DNA of 64,000 nucleotides from Trinickia violacea (GCF_005280735.1 NZ_CP040078.1:620001-684000), one strand, 5' to 3'. Positions 1-9,066 are shown, numbered from the stretch's first letter. A program made the numbers and translations. The notes: generated by a model from the sequence alone, not told the origin.

Positions 1-688
1 TCAACAGACATCCGCAGTCGGCTGAAACCAACCGGTCGCAGCCTGTCGCGCACGCCGACGCGAGCTTGTCCTGCACCATCGCACCGGAAATATCGGGGTG
101 CTTCAATGCAAATGTGCCACCGAAACCGCAGCATTCCGATTCGCGTTCATGCTCGATGCGCATGACGCCGGGCAGCGCATCGACGAGCTCAACGCCGTGC
201 GCGCGCGTTCCCATTTCGCGGCGTGCTGCGCAAGACGTGTGCAGCACGACCCGCTCCTGCGCGAGTCCTTCCGCGCATTCGTCGGCGTACTGAACCTTGA
301 GCACGTGCAGCAGGAATTCACCGAGTTCGTAAACGCGCTCGGCCAGAGCACGCGCTTTCTCTTGGGCGGCCGAATCGTGCTCGAAGAGCGTCGGCCAATG
401 GTGCCGCATCATTCCCGCACAAGACCCCGAAGGCACGACGACCGGCCAGGGCTCGCGGAACAGATCGAGTTGCGCGCGCGCTACCTCGCGCGCTTGCTCG
501 GGATTGCCACTGCTATACGCCGGCTGGCCGCAGCAGCTTTGCGCACGCGGGAAGTGAACGGTCAGGCCCTCGCGTTCGAGGAGGCGCACCGCGTCGAGCC
601 CGGCCTGCGGTACGAACAGATCCACCAGACAGGTGCCGAATAGATAGGCGTGCGCGGGGCGCACGGTGGGGTATTGCCGTTCGATCAT
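1..688 (-). CDS. lutA: (Fe-S)-binding lactate utilisation protein LutA, C-terminus beyond window
   Basis: Reading the minus strand from an ATG at 688 gives an open frame of 229 codons that leaves the window at base 1. It contains the two cysteine-rich CCG-type motifs of this family: SCCGQPAYSSGN near residue 51, and ECCGFGGTFALKHP near residue 185, followed by a DCGC motif at the edge. LutA works with LutB and LutC in oxidation of L-lactate to pyruvate in the cytoplasm; lutB and lutC are presumably just left of the window. It is divergent from the GntR-family gene at 870, with a matching operator between them. The family is usually about 240 residues, so only the last few are missing. GlcF-like subunits are longer, which favours LutA. 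Confidence 0.88.
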   Translation of the reverse strand, partial: MIERQYPTVRPAHAYLFGTCLVDLFVPQAGLDAVRLLEREGLTVHFPRAQSCCGQPAYSSGNPEQAREVARAQLDLFREPWPVVVPSGSCAGMMRHHWPTLFEHDSAAQEKARALAERVYELGEFLLHVLKVQYADECAEGLAQERVVLHTSCAARREMGTRAHGVELVDALPGVMRIEHERESECCGFGGTFALKHPDISGAMVQDKLASACATGCDRLVSADCGCLL

Positions 689-807
689 GTCTCGCTCGCT
701 GATGTCGTGTGCCGCTTTTCCCGCTGCGTAATTCCGCGCGATTTCAACGTGCCGGTGCGGTTTTCGCGTGCTCCAGCGCATAATTCCCGCTTACATGCGT
801 GGGTTCA

Positions 808-824
808 AATTGGTTGGACCAGTT
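808..824. promoter_or_regulatory. Candidate LldR/FCD-GntR operator
   Basis: The sequence aattggttggaccagtt is an imperfect palindrome with the TGGT-N-ACCA core typical of operators bound by LldR/PdhR/FadR-type GntR regulators. It lies between the divergent lutA (start 688) and the GntR gene (start 870), where a regulator of both would bind. The match is seen in the sequence; binding is inferred. Confidence 0.6.
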
Positions 825-869
825 GGGGCGGCAATAGGCGGTGCAGCGAGACAAAGGGCAGGGAAAGTG

Positions 870-1592
870 ATGACGACAACAAGGAAGATATCGGCAAGAG
901 ACGCCGCGCGCGGACGCGTCGAAGGCATCATGCGCCAAATGGAGACTGCGCTGATCGACGGCACTTGGCGCGCCGGCTCGCGCCTGCCTGCCGAGCGCGC
1001 GCTGGCGGAACAGTACGACGTATCGCGCAACACGATACGCGAGGCCATCCAGCGGCTCGCGGCGCGCGGCTTGGTGCAAAGCCGGCGCGGCTCAGGCGTA
1101 TTCGTCACCGATCAACTGCGTACAGGCATTGCGTCGCCGTGGGGGCAACTGGTCGCCGATCACCCGGCGCTGCGCGAAGACATTCTGGAGTTCCGTCGCG
1201 TGCTCGAAGGAGCGACCGCGTACTTCGCCGCACAGCGCGCCAGCGCGGAAGACCGCAAGCGGATTCGCGCGCTGCTAGTCGAGCTGGAGCGCTCGCACGC
1301 CGCCGACGACAAGCCCGCCGAAGCACGAGCGGACGCCCAACTGCACGAGGCGATTGCGCAGGCGTCGCACAACGCGATGTTCCTGCACTTGCATACGAGC
1401 GTGATCGGCATGCTGCGCGAACACATCACGACGAGCGGAACGGGGTTAAGGGAACAGGACGCCAACGCGTCCGATCAGTTGCTGATGCAGCACCGCAAAT
1501 TGTGCGAGGCGATTTGCGCGCGACAGCCGGAGGAGGCGCGCACGGCGATGCAGTCGCATATCGACTTCGTGCGCGCGAGGATGGAGCCGTAA
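870..1592 (+). CDS. lldR: GntR/FCD-family transcriptional regulator, LldR-like
   Basis: A protein of 240 residues with an N-terminal winged helix (SRLPAERALAEQYDVSRNTIREAIQRL, then RRGSGVFV) and a C-terminal all-helical FCD ligand domain whose metal/ligand residues are in the E/D-rich FRRVLEG and DAQLHEAI segments. It probably represses the divergent lut operon until lactate binds. I chose the ATG at 870, preceded by a gggaaag ribosome site, rather than upstream in-frame starts, because the family N-terminus begins shortly before the helix-turn-helix. Calling it lldR rests on family plus position; a pyruvate or glycolate regulator (PdhR, GlcC) is the alternative. Confidence 0.82.
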   Translation: MTTTRKISARDAARGRVEGIMRQMETALIDGTWRAGSRLPAERALAEQYDVSRNTIREAIQRLAARGLVQSRRGSGVFVTDQLRTGIASPWGQLVADHPALREDILEFRRVLEGATAYFAAQRASAEDRKRIRALLVELERSHAADDKPAEARADAQLHEAIAQASHNAMFLHLHTSVIGMLREHITTSGTGLREQDANASDQLLMQHRKLCEAICARQPEEARTAMQSHIDFVRARMEP

Positions 1593-1616
1593 GCGGTGGG
1601 AGGGAAGCTTGAAGAC

Positions 1617-1655
1617 CAGCGGCTTGAACTTTAACCGAACCAGTTCAAGCCGCTG
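1617..1655. terminator. Perfect inverted repeat, probable bidirectional terminator
   Basis: A 14-bp arm (cagcggcttgaact, 1617-1630) is repeated perfectly inverted at 1642-1655 with an 11-base loop. It sits between two converging genes (ending at 1592 and 1725). There is no strong T-run on either side, so it may act as a bidirectional or Rho-assisted terminator. Confidence 0.6.
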
Positions 1656-1724
1656 CTGCAAGAAGCAAACGGCGCAGGTCCGTCCGCGTTCGGCGCCTAA
1701 GCGCCGATAAACAACTGAAGTGAC

Positions 1725-3242
1725 TTACGCCTGCTTAGCCGCAAGCGCTTCCGCGCGCCTATCATCGCGCTGCTGCTCAGCGCCTTGATGATGCCGACGC
1801 GAGAGCTTGCCCATGAACGGCAGCAGCAGGAACGCCAGCAGTGCGCCCCCCGCGGCGAGCCAGCCGAGACCAAAGAAGAGCTTCGTATACATCGGCAGCG
1901 ACTGCAGCGGGCTCAGCTCGTTCGACGGCATCTCCGCAAAGTTCGCGACCACGCTGCCGAGGTATTGCGACACGCCCGTCGCGACGAAATACGCGCCCAT
2001 CATGAAGCCGCTCATGCGCGTCGGCACGTAGCGGGCGATCATCGCGAGACCGAGGCCGCTCACGAGCAATTCGCCGAGCGAGTAGAGGCCGTAGCCCCAC
2101 ACCATGAACCACGACGACACGCGTCCGTCGACGGCATAGCGTCCGCTGATCGCATAGACGAAGAAGCCCGCGGCTACCACCACGAAGCCCATCGCAAACT
2201 TGCCGGCCACCGGCACGTCGTTGCCGCTCGTGGCGAGACGCGTATAGAGGATCGCGAGGAACGGGCTCAGCAGCATGATCCAGATCGGATTGAGCGCTTG
2301 GAACTGCGCGGCGCTCCACGAGAACAGATGCACGCCGAACACCGAGAAGCCCGGATCGACGTTGCGCAGCGCGAACAGCGTGAGCGACGTCGACATCTGC
2401 TGATAGAAGATGAAGAACAGGATCGATTGCAGCGTCAGCACGAGCGCCGCGATCAGGCCCGCGCGCTCGGAGCTTGCGCATTTGGCAAGCATGTAGGCGA
2501 AGATCGCGAGAATCGCGACGCCCGCCGCATACACGCACGCGACGGCCACGGCCTTGTGCTGCAGCACGAACATCGTTGCAAGACCGAGCGCCACGCCGCC
2601 CACGGCGATCGCGCCGACACGGCCCCAGCGGATCGGCTGGTCGTCGGGCAGCGAGCCGATGCGCGACAGCGAGCGGTGCATCAGCAGGAAATTGATCACG
2701 CCGAGCAGCATGCCGGCGCAGCATACCGCGAAGGCTTCGTGCCAGCCCCAGTGGTCCTTGATCCACGGCGTCGCGAGCATCGAGACCGTCGAGCCGATGT
2801 TGACCGCCATGTAGTAGATCGTGAACGCGCTGTCGATGCGCGCGTCGTCGCCTTCGTAGATGCGGCGCACGAGGTTCGCCGCGTTCGCCTTGAAGAGACC
2901 GTTGCCGACGACGATCACGCCCAGCGACGCATACATGAATGCGAGGCTGTCGTTGGGGATCGAGAGCATCAGGTAGCCGCCGCACAGCACGAGTGCGCCG
3001 AACACCATCGTGCGGCGCGCGCCGAGCACCTTGTCGCCGATCCAGCCGCCGATCGACGGCGACGCGTAGACGAGCGCGGTAAAGGCGCCCCATGTGAGGT
3101 TCGCGTGGCTGTCGGTGAAGCCGAGCTTGTCGATCATGAACAGGACAAGCAGGGCTGCCATCCCGTAGTACCCGAAGCGTTCCCACATTTCGATCAGGAA
3201 GACCGTGGTAAACGAGCGGGTCTGCGATATCGGTTGGTTCAT
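1725..3242 (-). CDS. POT-family proton-dependent peptide transporter
   Basis: A protein of 505 residues with about 12-14 membrane segments. The POT signature is clear near the N-terminus: FLIEMWERFGYYGMAALLVLFM around residues 11-32, containing the ExxERFxYY proton-coupling motif, then GGWIGDKVLGARRT after helix 2. It imports di- and tripeptides across the inner membrane. The start was set at the ATG at 3242 because a gagg site precedes it; an in-frame extension to 3338 lacks one and would put charged residues before the first helix. It is a single gene, facing away from the XRE gene at 3858 across a 615-bp spacer. Confidence 0.93.
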   Translation of the reverse strand: MNQPISQTRSFTTVFLIEMWERFGYYGMAALLVLFMIDKLGFTDSHANLTWGAFTALVYASPSIGGWIGDKVLGARRTMVFGALVLCGGYLMLSIPNDSLAFMYASLGVIVVGNGLFKANAANLVRRIYEGDDARIDSAFTIYYMAVNIGSTVSMLATPWIKDHWGWHEAFAVCCAGMLLGVINFLLMHRSLSRIGSLPDDQPIRWGRVGAIAVGGVALGLATMFVLQHKAVAVACVYAAGVAILAIFAYMLAKCASSERAGLIAALVLTLQSILFFIFYQQMSTSLTLFALRNVDPGFSVFGVHLFSWSAAQFQALNPIWIMLLSPFLAILYTRLATSGNDVPVAGKFAMGFVVVAAGFFVYAISGRYAVDGRVSSWFMVWGYGLYSLGELLVSGLGLAMIARYVPTRMSGFMMGAYFVATGVSQYLGSVVANFAEMPSNELSPLQSLPMYTKLFFGLGWLAAGGALLAFLLLPFMGKLSRRHHQGAEQQRDDRRAEALAAKQA

Positions 3243-3857
3243 CGAGGACCTCTTATTTGAAACTTGAGTCGCGCCATACCCAGTCGAGCCAGGATTGCGG
3301 CGGCGTAGATCGAAAGCGCGCAATGATACCGGTAGCAAAAAAACGCGGAATTTGGCGCGCGACGAATGACCTCTACGAGACGAGGGCAGGATGAGAGCGC
3401 GCAGGCGGGGGCGTGGAAAGATAAGTCATTTCTAAGGTGTCGGCGACCGCCCGGTGGGGCGTGCTTGAGAAAGCCGGCGCGCAGGATCGCTGCGTGGGCA
3501 TTCGTTGCGAAGGCGAATCGTAAGTTTTAGCGACTCGCAGGGTGGCGAGATTGTCCAGAGGAAAGTCACGGACGTCACTACGGGAATTCACTGACGTGCC
3601 GATTTAAGACGATGTAAGTGGGGCGGAAACGTTTGCCTCTCGAAAGCCCGCGCCAGCCCCTCGGTATCTTGATATCGTTGATTCCCCGATTGCTGAAGCT
3701 TTGATATACGCCTTACGATTTGCCTCTGGCAAGATAGAGCGTTGTCTCTAAATTGCGCGTCCCCTTCGCCTCGGCTGCCCGGCATCGTGCGCCCCGCATT
3801 CATCAAACAAAATTAACCAGCATCAACCTGTTTTTGGCTGGCGAACTACGGACTGGT
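3243..3857. other. Long intergenic region between divergent genes
   Basis: This 615-bp stretch between the peptide transporter and the XRE-cupin gene must hold both promoters. I see no convincing coding frame: the two short minus-strand ORFs (3373-3591, 3588-3806) have no ribosome site and no recognisable protein. No strong hairpin or repeat was noticed. Confidence 0.6.
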
Positions 3858-4430
3858 ATGGTCTCTACACTCGAAAACGTCCACTCCTCCTCGGAGTTGG
3901 GCAGCAAGATCCGCGCGCTCAGACAGCGCCTCAAGCGCACGCTCGACGAAACTGCAACCGCAGCCGGTATTTCGAAGCCGTTCTTGTCGCAAGTCGAGCG
4001 CGGGCTCGCTTCGCCGTCGCTGACGTCGCTGAAGGGCATCGCTGGCGCGCTCGGCGTGACGATGCAGTATTTCGTCGAGACGCCGAGCGAGGAGCGCTCG
4101 GTATGCCGCGCCGATCAATTGAAGTTTTTCAGCTTTGCGAATTCGGCGAATCTTTTCGCGCGGTTGACGAATTCGACCGGCGGCCGCCAGTTGGAAAGCA
4201 TCCTCGTGCGCCTGCCGCCGGGACAGCGGCGTTCCGAGGTCACCACGCATGCGGGCGAAGAGTTTCTGTATGTGATCGCAGGTCAGATGGTGCTGACGCT
4301 CGAAGGCAAGACGTTCGAGCTGCACGCCGGAGACAGCGCGCACTACGAATCGACGGTCCCGCATGCCTGGATGAACAACGGGAACATCGAAACGATGGTT
4401 GTCTGGGTGGGTACGCCTAGGCTGTTTTAG
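3858..4430 (+). CDS. XRE-family regulator with C-terminal cupin domain
   Basis: A protein of 190 residues: an N-terminal helix-turn-helix (about residues 14-68; GISKPFLSQVERGLASPSL is the recognition region) followed by a cupin sensor domain whose second half carries HAGEEFLYVIAGQ and HYESTVPHAWMN. Members regulate amino-acid, polyamine or peptide metabolism. The ATG at 3858 is preferred over the more upstream frame because the HTH begins soon after it. Its divergent neighbour is the peptide transporter, a plausible target, although the long spacer weakens that. It ends just before a strong hairpin. Confidence 0.87.
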   Translation: MVSTLENVHSSSELGSKIRALRQRLKRTLDETATAAGISKPFLSQVERGLASPSLTSLKGIAGALGVTMQYFVETPSEERSVCRADQLKFFSFANSANLFARLTNSTGGRQLESILVRLPPGQRRSEVTTHAGEEFLYVIAGQMVLTLEGKTFELHAGDSAHYESTVPHAWMNNGNIETMVVWVGTPRLF

Positions 4431-4464
4431 GATCGATGGCCGGCGCGAACGGCGCCTAGGCCGC

Positions 4465-4489
4465 GCAATCCACGTTCGGCGTGGATTGC
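4465..4489 (+). terminator. Hairpin terminator after the XRE-cupin gene
   Basis: Arms gcaatccacg (4465-4474) and cgtggattgc (4480-4489) pair perfectly around a ttcgg loop, 35 bp after the stop, followed by ttgt. The stem can also serve the converging gene ending at 4587. Confidence 0.7.
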
Positions 4490-4586
4490 TTGTCGGTGAA
4501 TTATTTAGGGATGCGAAGGTAATGATGGGCCGAACGGACTTCGTAGCGGCAGGGCGGCTCGTGCTGCCACGGCCGCAACCAGCCCG

Positions 4587-6323
4587 CTAGCAGCCGCCTT
4601 CCACCGCTTCTCCAGCGTGCGCCGCAAGCATCTTGTGAATCTGCGCGACCACCGCTGCGCCTTCGCCCACGGCCGCGGCCACCCGCTTGGTCGAGCCCGC
4701 GCGCGCGTCGCCGATCGCGAACACGCCTTCGACGCTCGTCGTCAGACTCGAACTGAGCGGGGCTCCCGGCGCGTTGCCGCGTGCTTCGTTCGGGCCATCC
4801 GAGCCGGTCAGCACGAAGCCCTTGGGGTCGAGTTCGACACTGCAGGTACGCAGCCAATCGGTGTTCGGATCGGCGCCCGTGAACAAGAACAGATGCCGCA
4901 CGTCGAAGCGCGTCGTGCCGTCGGGGAGCGGCTCCTTCAACACGACCGCGCCCAGTCCGCTCTCATCGCCTTCGAGGCTGCCGATTTCCGAATGCGGATG
5001 CACGGTCACGTTCGGCAAGGCGTCGATCCGGTCGATCAGATAGCGCGACATCGTCGCTTCAAAGCCGCTTCTGCGGATCAGCACGTGCACGTGCTTCGCG
5101 TGCGTCGCGAGATAGACGATGGCCTGCCCGGCGGAGTTTCCGCCGCCCACCAGCACGACTTCCGCATGCTTGCACAGGCGCGCTTCCACGGGCGAAGCCC
5201 AGTAGTACACGCCGCGCCCGTCGAACTTGTCGAGACCTTGGATATTCGGCCGCCGATACACCGCGCCGCTTGCGATCACCACCGAGCGCGAGGAGATCGA
5301 ACCGCCGCATCCCGTCTCCAGCCGGTATGGCCGCTCGCCGCAATGGAGCGCCGTGATCGTCACGGGGATGGCCACGTGCGCGCCGAATTTCTGCGCCTGG
5401 ACGAATGCGCGCCCCGCGAGGGCTTGCCCCGAAATGCCGGTCGGAAAGCCAAGGTAGTTTTCGATTCGTGCGCTCGAGCCCGCTTGGCCACCCGGTGCCC
5501 GCAAATCGCACACGATCACCGACAGCCCTTCCGACGCCGCATAAACCGCGGTCGCGAGACCGGCCGGCCCGGCGCCGACGATGGCGACGTCGTACACGCA
5601 GGAGTCGTCCAGGTCCGGCAGCAGGCCGAGCTTCGACGCGAGCAGCCCGTCGCTCGGACGGCGCAGCACGGTGCCGTCGGGACACATCACGAGCGGCAAA
5701 TCGTCGGGCTCGGCCGAAAAGTTTTCGACGAGCGTGCGCGCATCGTTGTCGGCGCCCATGTCGAGCACCGTGTGCGGATGGCCGTTGCGCGACAGAAACC
5801 CTTGCAGCGCGACGAGCCGCGCCTCGTTGCTGTTTCCGATCAGCACCGGGCCGCCCGCGCCGTGCTCGATCAGCGCGACGCGCCGCAGGATCAGCGAGCG
5901 CATGATCCGCTCGCCGAGCTCCGCTTCGGCGATGATCAACGCGCGCAGTTGGTCGGGCGGAATGAGGAGGACGTCGACGGGGCCAACCGCCACGCCGTCG
6001 ACGAGCGAATGCCGCCCCGAGAGCTGGCCGACTTCGGCCATGAAGCCGCCTGCGTGATGCTCGACGACCAGATGCTCGTTGCCGAAGGCGTCGCGCTGCA
6101 GGACGCGAACGGTGCCGCTCAGCAGGACGAACATCCCTGGGCCGGGGCGGCCGGTCTGGAACAGCAGCTCGCCCGATTCGCAGCGCTTCTCCGTGCCGAA
6201 GCGGCGCATCCGGTTGATTTCCTCGGGGCTGAGTTGCGGATGCAACTGATGGAGCCGCGTATGCAGCGACGAGTACGGTGCTTCGACTACCGGTTGTCCT
6301 TCGACATCGCTTGACGCAGGCAT
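4587..6323 (-). CDS. cNMP-binding-domain / thioredoxin-reductase-like FAD oxidoreductase fusion
   Basis: A protein of 578 residues. Residues ~25-150 form a cyclic-nucleotide-binding (Crp-type) beta-roll (GELLFQTGRPGPGMFVLLSGTVRV, then FMAEVGQLSG). A thioredoxin-like spacer (~160-240) follows, then a class II pyridine nucleotide-disulfide reductase: FAD motif VAIVGAGPAGLATAVYAASEG, GGQAG, NADPH motif VVLVGGGNSAGQA, and the C-terminal GVFAIGDAR motif. Where true thioredoxin reductases have the CxxC redox pair just before the NADPH motif, this protein reads YYWASPVEARLC, with only a single cysteine. It therefore probably does not reduce thioredoxin. ATG 6323 has an aaggagt site; the longer frame to 6533 does not. 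It lies in the same direction 112 bp downstream of the DedA-rhodanese gene. Confidence 0.88.
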   Translation of the reverse strand: MPASSDVEGQPVVEAPYSSLHTRLHQLHPQLSPEEINRMRRFGTEKRCESGELLFQTGRPGPGMFVLLSGTVRVLQRDAFGNEHLVVEHHAGGFMAEVGQLSGRHSLVDGVAVGPVDVLLIPPDQLRALIIAEAELGERIMRSLILRRVALIEHGAGGPVLIGNSNEARLVALQGFLSRNGHPHTVLDMGADNDARTLVENFSAEPDDLPLVMCPDGTVLRRPSDGLLASKLGLLPDLDDSCVYDVAIVGAGPAGLATAVYAASEGLSVIVCDLRAPGGQAGSSARIENYLGFPTGISGQALAGRAFVQAQKFGAHVAIPVTITALHCGERPYRLETGCGGSISSRSVVIASGAVYRRPNIQGLDKFDGRGVYYWASPVEARLCKHAEVVLVGGGNSAGQAIVYLATHAKHVHVLIRRSGFEATMSRYLIDRIDALPNVTVHPHSEIGSLEGDESGLGAVVLKEPLPDGTTRFDVRHLFLFTGADPNTDWLRTCSVELDPKGFVLTGSDGPNEARGNAPGAPLSSSLTTSVEGVFAIGDARAGSTKRVAAAVGEGAAVVAQIHKMLAAHAGEAVEGGC

Positions 6324-6435
6324 TCGGAAGACTCCTTGGGGGAAATGGGAAACCGGCGACACGCGGCGCCCGGCGGATTTGGCGAACCCGCCGGTGCATG
6401 CGCCGCTTGGTGAGCGGCGGGCGTGAACAGGCGGC

Positions 6436-7431
6436 TTAGACGGCCTTCGGCGTGGGCTCCGCGGCCGCGTCCGGCATCGTCGTTGTCGCCGCGGGCAGCG
6501 GCGACAACGGGCGACCGGCATCGCGCCACGCATCGATGCCGCCGAGCAGCGGCACCACGTCGTTGAAGCCGGCCTCGCTCAGTTGCTTCGCCATCCACGC
6601 GGCCGACACTTCGTTCGGGCACGAGCAATAGATGACGAGCTTCTGCTCGGGACGGTAGGTTTTGACGATGTCCTCGAGATGACGCTCGTCGGCGAACACC
6701 GCGCCGGGAATCACGTACGGATCGAGCACACGCTTTTCGTCCGAGCGGATGTCGAAGACGATCGGCGTTTGCTCCTGGCGCATCAGGTCGTACAGTTCGT
6801 CGACTTTGATGCGCGCGGCCGCGAGCTTCTTGAGGAGCGCGCGGCGGCGCGTCCAGCGATAGGCCGCGTAAAGCAGCAAGAGCACAACGGCGATAAGCGC
6901 CGCGGCTTTGCCAAGCCGGTTGATGCCCGCGAACAGCATGTCGATCTGTTGCGAAAAGACCGCGCCGACCACGAGCCCGACGCCCGCCCAGATCGCCGCG
7001 CCAATACCGTCGTACAAAAGGAAGTTGCGGTAGGGCGTGTTCATCGCGCCGGCCATCGGGATCGAGACGATCGACAGCCCCGGCACGAACTTCGCCACGG
7101 CCAATACGCGCACGCCCCAGCGGCCGAAGAAACGCTCCGTTTTCTTCACGCACGTGTCGCGCGACAACGAAAGCTTGCAAATGGTTTTCAGCGTGTTGCC
7201 GCCGTAAATGCGGCCGGCGAGGAACCAGGCGCTATCGCCGATGAGCGTGGCGAATACCGAAAGAATCAAAACGGGCGCGAGCTGCGCCCCGACCGATTCG
7301 GGATGGAGCGCGGCCATGGCTCCGAATAGGACGAGCGTGGGCAGCGCGGGAACAGGCAAACCCAGCGACGCGGCCAGCACGTTGGCAAATACGAGCGCGG
7401 GGCCATAGCGCACGACGAGGTCATGTAGCAT
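6436..7431 (-). CDS. DedA-family membrane protein with C-terminal rhodanese domain
   Basis: A protein of 331 residues. Residues ~1-200 are a DedA/SNARE-associated membrane domain (FLAGRIYGG, then FGRWGVRVLAVAKFVPGLSIVSIPMAGAMN, the re-entrant-loop signature of the family). Residues ~225-310 are a rhodanese domain with the active-site cysteine in KLVIYCSCPNEVSA. DedA proteins are lipid flippases or transporters linked to membrane energetics; the rhodanese part would face the cytoplasm and handle sulfane sulfur. The ATG at 7431 has a gaggaag site. The neighbouring oxidoreductase suggests a redox or sulfur-related unit. Confidence 0.88.
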   Translation of the reverse strand: MLHDLVVRYGPALVFANVLAASLGLPVPALPTLVLFGAMAALHPESVGAQLAPVLILSVFATLIGDSAWFLAGRIYGGNTLKTICKLSLSRDTCVKKTERFFGRWGVRVLAVAKFVPGLSIVSIPMAGAMNTPYRNFLLYDGIGAAIWAGVGLVVGAVFSQQIDMLFAGINRLGKAAALIAVVLLLLYAAYRWTRRRALLKKLAAARIKVDELYDLMRQEQTPIVFDIRSDEKRVLDPYVIPGAVFADERHLEDIVKTYRPEQKLVIYCSCPNEVSAAWMAKQLSEAGFNDVVPLLGGIDAWRDAGRPLSPLPAATTTMPDAAAEPTPKAV

Positions 7432-7624
7432 CGGCTTACTTCCTCGGCCTTGGAATAGGTCTGTTAGGCGGTTTGAAAACTTTCGAATTATCACGCATTT
7501 CAGTAAACGGTGAGCGTTGCCTGCGCAATGCCCATGCGCGTACTAACGTCTTCCAGTTTATTCAATATCGCGCAGACGGCGCAGTCCAAAACTTGGGGCG
7601 GAATGGAAAAAAGGAAGGCTAGCA

Positions 7625-7642
7625 GCGCCGCTTTAGCGGCGC
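7625..7642 (-). terminator. Hairpin terminator
   Basis: The stem gcgccgc/gcggcgc surrounds a ttta loop. On the minus strand a T-rich tract (cttttttcc) follows within about 20 bases, so it would end transcription of the small minus-strand gene whose stop is at 7726. Confidence 0.5.
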
Positions 7643-7725
7643 CGCTCAGAAGGCGGTGTCACGGCGCGCCAAGGTGCGGGCCGCCGGGGCGTGCAAACGA
7701 AGGTGAGGCTTGAGGTTCGGCAGGT

Positions 7726-7971
7726 TCAGCGCGCGTGATGCTCGCCGGGCAGCTCGGCCCCATGTGCGCGGATCGCTGCGATCAGTTCGGCAGGCGTGAT
7801 TTCGTAGCGCACTTCCCGATGGATGCCGGGCTTGCGTTCATCGATATCGATCAGAAGAATGCCTTTGCCGTCGGCGGTTGCCTCGAGCCGCAGCGAACGG
7901 ACTTCGCGGCTGTTCGCCTCGTCGAATTCGGTGAGCAGGGTCATTGCTCCGGATGAGCCGGTAGTGCGCAT
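7726..7971 (-). CDS. Small conserved-type hypothetical protein
   Basis: An 81-residue protein beginning MRTTGSSGAMTLLTEFDE and containing an acidic, beta-rich middle (GILLIDIDERKPG). I do not recognise the family. The ATG at 7971 is preceded by gagg at nine bases' distance, while the internal ATG at 7944 has ggag only two bases away, so 7971 is preferred. Codon usage matches its neighbours. No signal peptide or membrane segment is seen. It is monocistronic between a possible terminator and the TetR gene. Confidence 0.55.
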   Translation of the reverse strand: MRTTGSSGAMTLLTEFDEANSREVRSLRLEATADGKGILLIDIDERKPGIHREVRYEITPAELIAAIRAHGAELPGEHHAR

Positions 7972-8183
7972 CGAACGTGTCCTCGAGTCGTCGTTGGATG
8001 TGATTGTACGGACTGAGTGTAACGCGATCTCGGATTTTGGCCGCGGCCTTTTTAAAGCGCACGATCGGCGCACCGCGACGGGCGTCGCGTGAGGCTTGCC
8101 GCTCTCGGTTCGAGCGGCGCGGGCTCCCGAATGTTCTCACCGCAGGCGGGCCGCAACCGCTGGCGCGGCCCGTCTGTGGCGCA

Positions 8184-8753
8184 TCAGGCGACTTGCAGGC
8201 GTTCGTTTTCGATGAGGGCCGCTGCCATCTCCCACGCATCGAGCGCGGCGTCGTGGCGGCCGCTGACCTGCGCGGCAATCGCCGCGCCGTCGAGCAGCAT
8301 GGCGCAGCGGCGCGCAGCTTTCTCCGCGTTTTCGGCATCGAGGATGTCGGCGAGAATGCCCGCGAGCATGCGGATAAATCCCTCTTTTTGCGCCGATGCC
8401 GCCGCGAGAATTTCGTTTTCTTCGGCATGGAATTCGGCGGCCGCATTGGTGAACATGCAGCCGGTGAAAGCATCCGAATTGATCCACGTGTTATGCCAAA
8501 GGAAAACCGCATGCAGTTTTTCCAATGGATCGGAATGCGGCGCGACTGCCGCAGCGATATCGGCGGCGCGTGCCGCGTTTTGGGTATTCAGTACTTCGAC
8601 GACGAGCTTGCTCTTCGACGGAAAGTACTTATACATCGTCATCTTTGCCACTTGGGACTCGGCGATAATGCGATCGATTCCCACAGCGTGATAGCCGTGT
8701 TGCGCAAATAACCGCGTGGCGGTGTCGACTAGCGCTTTCTTTTTCTCGCTCAT
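8184..8753 (-). CDS. TetR/AcrR-family transcriptional regulator
   Basis: A protein of 189 residues. The N-terminal 50 residues are a typical TetR helix-turn-helix (ALVDTATRLFAQHGYHAVGIDRII, then MTMYKYFPSKSKLV). The C-terminal helical domain binds an unknown ligand. The ATG at 8753 follows a normal upstream leader, and the next possible partner is not adjacent, so the target is unclear. It could be autoregulated or act on distant genes. Confidence 0.88.
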   Translation of the reverse strand: MSEKKKALVDTATRLFAQHGYHAVGIDRIIAESQVAKMTMYKYFPSKSKLVVEVLNTQNAARAADIAAAVAPHSDPLEKLHAVFLWHNTWINSDAFTGCMFTNAAAEFHAEENEILAAASAQKEGFIRMLAGILADILDAENAEKAARRCAMLLDGAAIAAQVSGRHDAALDAWEMAAALIENERLQVA

Positions 8754-9066
8754 ACTCGTTTCCCGGGGTTGTGTGCGAACGTGCTGCGTTTTGCGTCGGG
8801 GGGCGGCGCACTGAGAACATTTCTGAAACAATCCGGCGCATTAAAGCTCTCGATGAAATTAACCGCTTTAGTCCGCCGGTGAATCTATTCGGAGCGCGTG
8901 GCAATCCGAGACTCGTCATTCAAATCCAATTGAGCGGCAAAATCAAGCATTAGTTTTCTTTATCCAAATCGTTAATTTATCCATTCGTTGTTTTACTAGC
9001 CGATACGCGATGAGAGCAGCTTTGCATGGGACCCGAGTAATCGCTGAAGCGATAACTCGAGTCGAC
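8754..9066. other. Intergenic region upstream of the TetR gene
   Basis: This stretch is AT-richer than its surroundings at about 8820-9000 and must hold the TetR promoter. A 60-codon plus-strand frame (8771-8953) has no ribosome site and no family resemblance, so I do not call it a gene. Confidence 0.5.

Noticed and set aside
1785..3260. 491-codon plus-strand frame across the peptide transporter
   Set aside because: It is the antisense shadow of the POT gene; its translation is Arg/Ala/His-rich without domains, as expected for GC-rich DNA.
4617..6314. 565-codon plus-strand frame
   Set aside because: Antisense shadow of the cNMP-TrxR-like fusion, which has unmistakable FAD and NADPH motifs.
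8771..8953. 60-codon ORF upstream of the TetR gene
   Set aside because: No ribosome site, no recognised family, and it lies where the TetR promoter must be.
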